A stretch of DNA of 64,000 nucleotides from Neodontobutis hainanensis. Taxonomy: Eukaryota; Chordata; Actinopteri; Gobiiformes; Odontobutidae. Under the pieces are notes generated by a model, which saw only the letters and a list, made by a program, of their open reading frames with translations, was not told where the DNA came from and did no database searches. Each line of letters starts with the position of its first letter. Position 1 is the first letter of the stretch. The DNA lies in the NCBI GenBank assembly GCA_024349245.1, contig JALDNG010000479.1, positions 62,001-126,000 on the forward strand. The letters run 5' to 3'. The translations under genes and the position numbers were made by a program. Shown here one piece after another: positions 25,250 to 35,972 of the stretch.

Positions 25250-25765
25250 ATATTTTTTCACATTTGTTAATTTTTAATTTTTGAAGTAATTATTTGTGTT
25301 TTCTATTAATTTCAAAAATTATTTCATTCTAAATTTTTATTTTATATAAGTGCGTTTAATTGAGGAGCTACTGTAATATAATCCTTAACTGAGCTATTTC
25401 GATCTTTAATAAAATATTATTTTGGAATATTTTCTCATAATTGAATGAGAAATGATTATTTTTTCAACGTATGCGCACTCAAAAAACTTCAAAAAGTAAA
25501 AAAACTGTTTTCATCGAGAAAGAATTTATCATAAATATTATTTTAAAGATAAATATTTCGATTTTTATGAGAAAAGATCTGAAGAAATTTTTTAATAAAG
25601 TAGCTTTTATCTTTTGATTAAATTTGTGTCAAATTTGATGAAATGGATTTTAAATAATAATTTATCTTTGAAGCATTTTATATATTTTCTCACAATAAGA
25701 TTGTTAGGTATTTTTTGAAATTAAAATGTTTTATTTACTTAGAGAATAAAAAAATATTTTCAGTT

Positions 25766-25800
25766 TAAAAGTTAATAATCATGCTTCATGTTAAAACCTA
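25766..25800 (+). repeat. 3' flank block shared with copy 3
   Basis: ATCATGCTTCATGTTAAAA here parallels GTCATGCTTAATGTTAAAA at 36159-36177. Each lies a few hundred bases (about 560 and 195) beyond the stop of a family member, which suggests the duplicated unit extended past the coding region. Confidence 0.35.
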
Positions 25801-26141
25801 GTTTTGAAACTCAATTATTTATTTATCAATTTTCATTTTGCTTATTCTCTATAATAAATATCACAGGTTAAAACGCAGACATACTTTTAGATTTTCTTGA
25901 TGTTTCCTATACATGGACTCAAAAAGTTAATTTTAAAACGATTAAAAATGTATTTATTAATTTAATGTCAAAAATAATTTGAGAACACGATAATACTCAA
26001 ATCAAAATATTTTCGATATTTTCACAAATAAAATAATTCTCAGTATTTTTACCGTCTGAAACATCCATTATCATGATTTCAAAAATATAAATTAAACAAA
26101 CGAGGAGTAATTAAAATAGACTTATAAAAATAACTGTTTAA

Positions 26142-26360
26142 ATGACTCATTTTTTGATCATTTTTATGTTCATGAGTTTTTTCGTCCTTTCATTCATTCA
26201 AATATTTCTAAATTTCGCTCTCTCAACGATTTCTAAGGAAATTAAAATGATCTACTCAATCAATGTATCGTATATTTTTGAGTCATTATTAAATTTCATG
26301 ACAAATTTAAAAATTTCAATCCAATATTTAGTTTTATTAAAATCTTTATCGTGTTCTTAA
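26142..26360 (+). CDS. possible small membrane or secreted protein
   Basis: Starts at ATG and encodes 72 residues. Residues 4-27 are strongly hydrophobic (FLIIFMFMSFFVLSFIQIF), consistent with a signal anchor, followed by ALSTISKEIKMIYSINVSY. Hydrophobic open frames arise easily in AT-rich DNA, so support is modest. Confidence 0.28.
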   Translation: MTHFLIIFMFMSFFVLSFIQIFLNFALSTISKEIKMIYSINVSYIFESLLNFMTNLKISIQYLVLLKSLSCS

Positions 26361-26654
26361 ATATTTTATCACATTTTAACTTACATATGAACAGATTATA
26401 ATATAAATATTCTGAAAATTACAGAATTTCAAAATTTAACATGACATAACAAGGGAAAAACAAGATTTTATGTTTTTTATTATTTAGTGATTTTAAGATT
26501 AGAAGGTTTTAACATGATATTTTATGTTTTAAATTTTACATGTTGAAAAAAATCTTTAATGACAATCAGATAAAGAATTTTTATTGTGTTAAATGTTAAA
26601 AGATATGTTATCCACAGGCACCCTTGAAATAAGATAAATATTATTTTTTCAAGA

Positions 26655-26862
26655 ACAAGGATAAAACCTATCAGGACTTCTTTTGAAGGAAGTTTACGAA
26701 TATTAACTAATTCTGCAGTCTCTGTTAATTAGGTTCAGCAGTTTATCCTTTTCCTTCATTTCAGTACCGTTCATTAGTTAAAGTAATTTGTGTTGGGTAG
26801 TGTGGGACTAGCTCACTAAGCTCACTCTTTCTTCTGTCTACTAGGGTAGGTTTGCATGTGCA
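26655..26862 (+). repeat. dispersed repeat, copy 3
   Basis: The head ACAAGGATAAAACCTAT leads into GGACTTCTTTTGAAGGAAGT, which closely matches GGGCTTCTTTTGAAAGAAGT at 60.15 kb. A middle block TAGTGTGGGACTAGCTCACT is followed by CTTTCTTCTGTCTACTAGGG. The block order is the same as in the copies at 5.2, 31.4 and 60.1 kb. Confidence 0.6.
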
Positions 26863-27139
26863 GTGATTATTTGTTATATTAAAATTATGGGATAAGAAAA
26901 ATCATGCATTTGTAAATAATACTCTTCTATGATGATTATGAATTTTTATAAGAAAAAACATTTTTTTAAAAGAGACATTCGAGAACTATATTATAATGCA
27001 AATAATTATAAATGAAATTTAAAAAGTAGTTATAACTAAAAATAAGTTAAAATGAAAAAAACACTTGAGATGATTTGAATAAATTTCAAAGAATCAAGAC
27101 ACGTTGTTATTAAATTTAATTTTGAGAGAATATTCATTT

Positions 27140-27609
27140 TTATATTATAAAACTTTTAACCGACACAATTCTGAACTCAGGGAAATATTATAAATTTAAA
27201 AGTGATAATATAAAAATTTTTACTTGAGTTGTTCCTCTAGATTTTTGCAATCTATCAAAAGATAAAATTTTCGACAGATGGGACATTCTGTTAGTTTTAT
27301 GACACGAGTTATAAAGGTTTATCATAAGTGCCTGATTAATTTTTTAAAGGTTCCCTGTCTTTACTAAAGTTGGATAAATCACATATTTTCTGATTTTAAA
27401 AATGTAGAGAAAAATGAAAATGGTTGAATTTAGGAAACTGAAGACGACAATCCAGATGTAAGAGAAGGTATTGACATAAATTCTTTTGACGCTATAGTCA
27501 CCAAAACCATTATCATATAACTGAAGCTCAATGCATCACTCAACACATATAGTGTTATAAATGAGGTGTCTAAGGTAGCATAAGGTTGGTTAATTAAAAA
27601 AATCCGCAT
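27140..27609 (-). CDS. spliced gene for a predicted membrane protein, unknown function
   Basis: The ATG at 27607-27609 opens a 57-codon exon (27439-27609) starting MRIFLINQPYATLDTSF, with a membrane-like segment in LSFSYMIMVLVTIAS. A 49 nt intron with a long pyrimidine tract (27390-27438) leads to exon 27224-27389 (KICDLSNFSKDREPLK, later SCHKTNRMSHLSK and SFDRLQKSRGTTQ). A 48 nt intron follows (27176-27223), then a last exon 27140-27175. Exon 2 keeps frame only if one A of the six-A run near 27346 is extra, another homopolymer problem. About 120 residues. No family recognised. Confidence 0.5.
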
Positions 27610-30600
27610 TATTACGAGGCCTCAATTTTTACATGTGTTAATTATTATTAATTACGCATAACATATTGTACCTAATGTAAAATGAGTTAGCATATACGTC
27701 CTTACAAAATATACAAACTAGCAAATTTAGAAAACGGAGAAAATTCAGAATTTAAGTCGTTTAACTGCTCGTGAATAGAAAGGCCATATCCTCAAATGAA
27801 AAAAAATTTTCCATCAAAATTTGGTATCTTTTAAAAAAGATTTCAAACAATTATCTCATCAATTATATTAAAGTTTATTTTAATAATTTTAATTTAATTA
27901 CTTAGAATTCTTACATTTAATTTGCCCTTTTTTTAATTCATATTTTTCTACGAAAATTATTAGGCCTAAATTCATATTCCTAGTGAATTTAACTACTGTA
28001 GAACTCAAAATAGTACAAAAAATATCGAATTGAACAATTACACAATCATTTCAAATTAGTAATTTTTTTCTCTGTTCAAATGTCTTGAGAAAAAATTTTT
28101 ATAAATTATAAAAAAAATATTTTCGATAAACATTTTCTAATAAGTTATATTTGAGTATAAAACAAACCAATTAAGCATTTGGCAATCAGATAGATCTCTT
28201 ATAAATGACTAGATTGTATTGATATCCTGTTTTCTAATTTTTAACATATATGGAATTAAATTTGTCAGGTATCTTTCAGTGAAAATAATTTGAAATAAAC
28301 TAGAAGATAGAAATAACATATCATTTAAAATTAATTAAGTTTTAAAATAAAATTGCGATACTTCCCTAAACTGATATTATAAAATTTCATAAATAAAACC
28401 AAATCTGGAAAAACATAATATTTATGTGAAGATATTTGAAAATTTTTTGATTGAATCAAAATTAAGAATTATTAGTCAATGAAATAAACAAAAAGAGTAA
28501 CAGTTGAATATTAACATTTTTATCAGTATGTAGATACACAGTATATGTATATCAATTCATTTATGAATATATTTCTCATTAATTTAAAAAAATTGAGTTA
28601 ACACACTTTATGAACGACGATTAAAGCTACACAATCGAGATTCATTGAATAAAAATTTATAAAAATTAGATTTTATGAACTTTAATATAAAATTACTGTG
28701 AAAAACAGAGATATTTATCTTTAAATGGTAAAAATTTTATTTTTAAATTGGTTACATCTGATTAAATCAAACATACATTCGAGCTTCAAAAAAACTTGAG
28801 TCGAACATGCAAATTTTGATAATTTTGAAAAATTTGTTCTTAAATTGGTAATTTTCATCAAATTTTCAATTCCAAATATTATAATAATAAATTAAGGTTT
28901 TATTCTTTTAAGTCTCATTTTACACGATTTTCAGAAGATAATTAAAAAAAATATTACTTATGATAAAAAACTGTAATGTTTATTAATTGAAAGATTTTAT
29001 AAATAAACTATACGCATACAAATATTTCACAAAAGCATTCAAGGCCTAAATGAAATAATTCTCGTTCAGCTTTTTTTTATTCTGTACGTTCCCTATAATA
29101 ATAAATTAAGGCTTCGTTTAACGAATAAATACAAATTTTTATATCACGACTTTTTAAAATATATTCAATTTAAATTTTTTTGCCCAGCAGTTCTTCGACA
29201 TGATTCATGAATGTTGTTATATTTCATATTTCTTGTGAAAGAAAAGGAAAAAAAGAATGGATCGAAATACACGCCAAATATTTCATGATTTGTATAATAC
29301 ATTAGCAAATTATTTAAATTATCATGTCTATATTTAACAGTTTATGTAAATATCATTTATAAAACACGAAAAATCTTTTTCTTCTCTCTATCAGAAGTTA
29401 TAAATTTAAGAAACCTTGAGGACGTTTAAAACTCTACAGTTTTACCAAAATAGCTGATTAGATTCTTGAAAATTGTATGTGTTCTTTGTAAAAATGATAT
29501 GAACTTTAATACCACTGAGGGAAATAAAATATTAAAAATGTGATGAAATTTTAAATATCTACAATTTTAACAATGTGTTTAAGAAATAACGAGGCAAAAA
29601 TTTTAAAATGAATTATTATATCTATTTATAGGTGTAATAGATAAGGTTTAACATTTTTCTTTTTCTAATTCACTCGTCATCACGAGCTTAAATATAAAGG
29701 AATTTTAATAAAAAATTGCTTTCTGTTTATTTTTTATTATCTATACCAATATAAAATTAAATCATTAAAGTGTAAATATATAAAAACTGAAATATATTAT
29801 TTACGTATGGTTTTTCATATAAATTGCTCATTAAAATTCTTGAAATTAAAAATCTAGATGATATTCAAAGATATGCCTTCTGTATTCTAACTCATTTATA
29901 ATGTATGTATCAACTTAAGAAATATCTTTTGTCTGAAATTCTATACCTCAATTTAGGGTATTAATTATGAAAAGTTGATTTATTCATGGTTATCAAAACA
30001 AATAAAAAATTAATCATCCGTTGTTGATATAATTATCAAAATTTTCATTTTTCTAAAATTACATTTTTTTAATTTTAAAATTTTAATGTTTAGTTATATA
30101 AGGAGTATTCAGATTAAATAATTATTACAAAATAATTAAATCAAATTTTCTCGTCATTTGTCATGATATAGTTTATGAAATTACCACGAATTCAACTACT
30201 ATTCTTTATATATCATGCACAATAACAAAGAAAATTGTTTTTTTAAATACGGTTGCTTTCAGAGGATGACTAAAAAATAAATAAACAGTCTTTTTATATA
30301 TATGAATTTATTTTTGGCGTAATATTTGATAAATAATTTCCTAAATTAATCGAGAATGAAATGAACTTTAAAGGTAAATGAAATTTATTTTTAAAAACAT
30401 CAATTTTGATTGATTGCCAATTCAAAATTTTTCATTTATAACAAATCAGTAAATAGTAATTTTTAGTTATTTAAAAGTTAACAAAACATTCACTTCTATA
30501 TTTTAATTAATATACATAGGGCTTTAACTCGTAATATTTATTATCCTATAATTGCAAAGAAATATTTATTCACGTATTCCTACATAAAAATAAAATATAA

Positions 30601-31180
30601 TTTTCTTATATTGTTAAGATGGAAAGTAATTAAAAATCACTTCTTTAGAAAAATTTATATCCTCGATTTTTCATTTAATTTTCATAGATTTAACCTCGCT
30701 AGTAACATGAAAAAAAACTAGTAACACTGAAATGATTCAATAAATTAAATTTGAAAAACACAAAAAATTTTCTTTAAACCCTATTTTTGTTATTGATATC
30801 TGTTTGATTTATTTTGATATTAGAATGTCTAAGCTTTAAAAATACTTTAAAACGAACATTTGACAATTTATCTACAATTTTAACTGCTTTGGCATTTATG
30901 TGTCATTTATAATTCATAGATATCATTCGTTTTTTGAAATAGATGATGATTAATATGTCAGACAATAATATCTTTATCCTTTTATTTAATTCACTATGTT
31001 ATGTTTTCTCATGTTTATAAAATTCAAATGTCTTTGAGTGTTGAAAATGACCCTTTTAAAAGACATCGAAATGATCAAATTTTACGATGTACATCAACTG
31101 AATAAGCATTAAATTTTTGTTCTCTTCATATCAGATATCTTTAACTTTTGAAATATGAATTGATTAAAACTTGATTTTAC
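27610..31180. other. long AT-rich stretch, no gene resolved
   Basis: Very AT-rich. The string ATAATAATAAATTAAGG occurs twice (28880 and 29097), probably by composition. A short coding-like run, FSFVDGEFQNLRFLRLES, occurs at about 31191-31250 (+) after an AG acceptor but could not be extended. Confidence 0.35.
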
Positions 31181-31410
31181 GCAGATTCTTATTTAGTTTC
31201 GTCGATGGCGAGTTTCAGAATTTACGATTTTTAAGATTAGAATCATAATATTAACGATTACTTTAACAAACGAAGATTTCTTGAATGAAAATCTTATTTT
31301 CTAGCTTTTAATAAACTAATATTGAGAAAAAAATATATTAAATCGAATCCGAAAACCAATGTATAATCTCAGGGTTGACGATTATTTGTTATTTTATAAA
31401 TTTTTAGAGA

Positions 31411-31640
31411 GCGAGGATGAGTCAAACCATTTCTGCATTGTTCGAGGGATGTTTTCATTTATGTTAGGTTCTTTGGTAAAACACTGCCTACAAGACTCCA
31501 TCTTTCATCGCTATATCGTATTTAGATATTTTTGTTGTAGTTTAGATACTATATGTTATGTTTTGCAGAACTAATCCCTCTCTTCTGCCTACATTGGCAA
31601 CTTTATTCCTTCTCCAACTGTTCGAGGGGAGAATACAATC
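31411..31640 (+). repeat. dispersed repeat, copy 4
   Basis: The head GCGAGGATGAGTCAAACCAT matches the other copies, and the tail CTCTCTTCTGCCTACATTGG matches the CTTCTG(C/T)CTAC tail of the copy at 26.8 kb. The middle is diverged. A 71-codon open frame across it (31359-31574) is most likely incidental. Confidence 0.5.
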
Positions 31641-34360
31641 AAATGAAAATTAAATATAGCTGATCATAAAACATTTGAATTTTTGTTCTTAAACTATTTA
31701 AAAGAAAAAACCTGATCTATATTATTCATATTTAGTTATTTGCAGTGTCTTTTCTAAAAACTCGCTAAAATATCCATTTTTATTTTTAAATCATTTATTT
31801 TTGAAAATCAACCTATAAAACCCTTGTTAAGCTTTGTCAGAAAAAGCTAAAAATCTCAATTTGAACCATTAGATAAAAGAGTTGATTTTCCTAATGTTTG
31901 ATCAAATGAAAATAAATTTATTATTTTATAAATTATATAAAATATTATACGTTTAATTGAAAACTTAACCATATTTTCTTAAATTATTTCTCAGCGTATA
32001 TCTTAACAAGTTATGCGATTTTGTTTAATTTTTTGTAAAAAAAATGAAAAAAATAAAATTGTTGTGATAATAGTAACTCATGGTCGATGTCTCACGTTAT
32101 CAAGCATAAATTACTTTCACAGTGTGATTAAATTTTTTAAATCTTCAAAAAATTATTTTTAACATAGATACTTTATTAAGGACATTTTTTTGGGTTTTAC
32201 TTCATATCAAGAGTTTATTGAGACAGTGTGATAATTGATGGTGAAATTAGTTTTTACATTAAATTAGTTGGTAGAATATAAATATAAACTTAAAAGAACT
32301 TTAAAAACAGTGGCATTCTGCAAATTTTATATCCTCAGATATAATAACTTATATGATCAAAAAGTTAAAAAATAACAATAAATGAAAACTGGAAATGTGT
32401 ATCACTGTTTAACTTGAAAACACGAGCTTTTTTTCGATTTTAATCAACTATTTATTTTTTCAATTATATAAAAAGATTAAATATGAACTTTTCAACCTTT
32501 TTTGTTTATATCTCAAATGATATTGTAAAAATTAAAATAACATTTAATTTATTTCTGATATATTTTCAGAAATATTTGTCAAAAACCAACCGATATTTCA
32601 AATTTCAAATGAATTTCTGTTTCAATATTAATTTTCCTAACGATTTTAAGACACGATTCTTACTTTGGTAGTTTGATAATTTTTATATTTGTAAGTTTAT
32701 TCAAATGATTTGAAAAAGTAATTTTGGGACTGTTTTAAAAGTATAACTTGAAGTTTTGACATTTTTTCAAACCTTAAACGTTCAGATGTTTTATCATATC
32801 TGTGTTGTAGGTTCATTGGAAGGTTATAAACAGAATCGATATCAAATAAAAACCCTTCGTAGTTTTTTGCTTTTTTTTTAATCTGAATGACTATTTATAA
32901 GTTTTTAATCTTTGGTCTCATGACTTCAAAATAATTCGTGATCATCATATGAGACCGAGAAAATTATTAAAATTTTACCTTAAGATTTTAGGAATACTCA
33001 TTTCTATCAAATGATATTTTGATTATATACAATGCATATTTTATCTTTTTAATTATCTTGAACATATTAAGAGTGATTTTTGGTAAAATTGATCAAGTTG
33101 AGTTTTTGCATCATTTTATTTATCAATATACTCATATTTGCTTCAAATAAAATTTACATAACAAACTATATATAAAATCATGAAAACTATGTACTTTTTT
33201 AATAGTATAAATATCTTGTTCATTCAGAGCTCTTTGTAATCTACTAAATTATTCAAAATAAAAACAAATGATCTTATTCATGATAATTAAAAAAATAGTA
33301 TTTTTAAAATTAGAGTTTAATGACACCGCAGTCTATTTTTATGTTTGTAAAAATAAAATGACTTGTCGCAATATTTAGAATTGGATTGTTATACCATTTT
33401 TAATCTTAAATCAAATATAATATTCAAACTACAAATAATGAATTTTTTGATTCGTTAAACTTGGTTCATGACTTATAAATGAACTTATCTACGTTGTGCG
33501 TATGACTTTAAAAATAATGTATATTAAGATTTACTCAGTAAATTAGTTTCAGCAAAATAAGAGCGTGTTATATAATCATAGAAAAGAACATTTTCTCATA
33601 TATTTAAAATTGTGCCAAATTTAAACATAGTTGAATAAAAAATTGAACATTAATTTTGATGGATTATTTCATGAAAAACTTGATTTGTATCAATATATAT
33701 GATTGGCATATCGAAAATTAGTTTTACAATTATGAAAAAAAGTTTTTTTGATATTTTCTGTTTCCAGTCAATAGTTTGTTGATAATCTGTATATTCACAA
33801 AAAATAAACTTCATAATATTTTCATGAATTTTTTATCAAACTAAAATTAAAAAATGAACACAAAATAATATTTAATAAATTAAAAATTTGAATAATATGA
33901 AAAATTCACAGATAAATGAAATTTTATTTCAGAAATACGATGAGTTAATTATTTAACAATGTGATTGAATAAAATGAACACATTTATTTTATTTTTCCTG
34001 GTTTCTTTTTGAAGGAGTATTATATTTATTATTAAAAAAGCCAATTCATTTTTATCGATTCCTCTAATCTTTAAAATATACCATTGATAAATGTTACGTC
34101 ATCGATGAACATCTATAATGATCATATTTTTATATAAATTTGGTAAAAAACCATTTATAAGATTTTTTAAAATTAACTTTCAAGTGATAAATTAATCCAG
34201 AAGTTAAAATAGAAAATTTTCAATTAAAATATTTTTATCGATCTGCTCTTGAGTTTTATTCAAAGAAGTTTTCAAAAAGAGATTGAACTTCCTTCATATA
34301 AAGTTTGATAATAACGAATTAGGTTATCCCTATTCTCTTAAAATCTTGATTGTCGCGATA
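31641..34360. other. AT-rich stretch, no gene recognised
   Basis: A hydrophobic, K/N-rich open frame at 32483-32671 (+) starts with ATG but has the composition expected by chance. Nothing else seen. Confidence 0.35.
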
Positions 34361-34362
34361 AT

Positions 34363-34545
34363 TTATGTTTTTATTACTTTCAGCATAGAGGATTGATTTA
34401 AGGAATTTTCTACTTGACATGCGTGTTTAATTAATAAAGGATAATTAATTCGCAAACAAATAATTTTAATAAAAATATTATTAAATTTGAGAAAATAAAT
34501 GATTTTATTAATTTTGCCTGTTAATATTTGACAAATATTTTGCAT
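34363..34545 (-). CDS. possible small protein upstream of copy 3
   Basis: Starts at ATG (34543-34545) and encodes 60 residues with some non-random composition in its second half (INYPLLIKHACQVENSLNQS). It is divergent from copy 3, whose start lies 48 bp away, so the interval between them may hold a shared promoter if this gene is real. Confidence 0.28.
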   Translation of the reverse strand: MQNICQILTGKINKIIYFLKFNNIFIKIICLRINYPLLIKHACQVENSLNQSSMLKVIKT

Positions 34546-34592
34546 AATGACTTTCCGATATCAATAGATTAATTACAGTCATTTCCATCGTT

Positions 34593-35964
34593 ATGAATCT
34601 CTGGTGTTTTATTTTTGTCTTGGTATCTTTAAAATATGTATTGACTCCTGATGAACCATCAGAACCGGTGGATTTAAGTAAACCGCATAGAACAAATGAT
34701 CATTTCGACTCCATTTCTTCAGATTTTTCTTCACAGATAAGTCAAAAGATTACACACTCTATAGGTGTTGAAACTTCTATCAGTAGACAAATTAATGAGA
34801 GGCATCAAAAGGAGAACAGCAACAAATCCAGAGTTACTGTTTGACTCATCAAATCCAAATAACATATTTCCTTTTTCGAGCGATGATATGATACCTTCAA
34901 CTGAACCTGAAGCGAAAGCTATTGATTTAAGAATCATGAAGCGGGAAGATGAGAAGAATTTTAATTCAGTGCCTCAAGGTAGGATAAGTTTTGATCATGA
35001 TTCGATTCAAAATATCTTGATGTATCTGTTGGAACTTCTGTATCAGTACATCCAATTTTCAAAGCTGATGATAAACGTGTGAAAAGTACATCAGTTTACG
35101 GCATCCAAAGAATAAGTGAAGATGATACAATGATAGAGGACGGAAAAGCGGGGATAACGTCTTATCAGAGTAATGAACCAAAAAGATTTAAATCACAGCC
35201 TAGTCCTGGAACACAAGTTGTAATAACACCAACAAGAATACTTTATAATGCCAAAAAGTTAGCTGGATCTTCAACCTTATTAAATTTTCATTCTTATAGT
35301 ATGCCATCTGAGCAACCAAAAAAGTGTCCTGAAAATCAAATGAAGTATTTAATACCATTAACTAAAACACTTAAATCAAATTGTCCCCAAAATCCAGAGA
35401 AAGAAAGTGGGTCTTCTCATTCCGATTCTATCAGTCGTCTTTACGATCCACAAAATTATCTTTATGAAATAATGTCTAAAGCTCAAAAAAACAATGAAAA
35501 AATATTTCTTACAACTGTTTTTAAAAAGCTAAGCCTTCTACCCTTCGTTGTGTCTCGTGGGGATGATTTTGTATCTAAAACTGCTTCATTTGAACTTTTT
35601 TCAGATATTCTTGATAGTTATGGAGATTTTGCTCTACAAATGTATGTCCTAATTAACAAACATGGAATAACTACCAACAGAAAGAAACAACACGCTAAAT
35701 TTCAAAGTGATGTTTTCAAACTCTGTGATGGCTTCATAGAGAAAAATTCACAAGTTCAATTATATTATTAAAATAGGTTTGCAAAAGATATGTTTCTAAA
35801 AATGTCGCCATATGTGCTGAATGTGGAACATCGATTATAATTTCATTCGTAAAATCTTTTGAAGGATATCATCAATGTGTCAGACAAGTATTTTCAATTT
35901 CATTTTTTAGAAAGACATGATAAAAGAATTGGAGGACAAATTCAAGGAACAATGTGAAAAATAA
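34593..35964 (+). CDS. DPQ/C-x10-C-x2-C-G family protein, copy 3 (frame broken)
   Basis: Exons 34593-34764, 34787-35753, 35777-35887 and 35911-35964, with introns of 22, 23 and 23 nt, all GT-AG and phase-consistent. About 432 residues. A signal peptide is clear (MNLWCFIFVLVSLKYVLT). PVDLS follows at residues 25-29, and a second motif AIDLR lies further on. HDSKYLDVS parallels HESKYLDIT of copy 4. The helical domain begins SSHSD...LYDPQNYLYE. The 37-residue exon holds VCKRYVS and CAECG, and the terminal helix is KDMIKELEDKFKEQC. The frame is broken by a 5 bp tandem duplication, GATTC twice at 34999-35008, exactly before SKYLD. It is the fullest copy, with all introns and the signal peptide resolved. 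Confidence 0.8.
34999..35008 (+). repeat. 5 bp tandem duplication breaking copy 3
   Basis: GATTCGATTC. Counting one unit instead of two restores frame continuity into the conserved SKYLD motif. Confidence 0.8.
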
Positions 35965-35966
35965 GA

Positions 35967-35972
35967 AATAAA
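35967..35972 (+). terminator. candidate polyadenylation signal of copy 3
   Basis: AATAAA begins 3 bp after the stop codon. This is close to the stop but plausible for a compact 3' end. Confidence 0.3.

Noticed and set aside
31359..31574. 71-codon open frame (+)
   Set aside because: Overlaps a copy of the dispersed repeat whose other copies have no equivalent frame.
34741..34764. Alternative 24 nt intron in copy 3
   Set aside because: GT-AG and in frame, but it does not move into the frame of the next exon; the 22 nt intron at 34765-34786 does.
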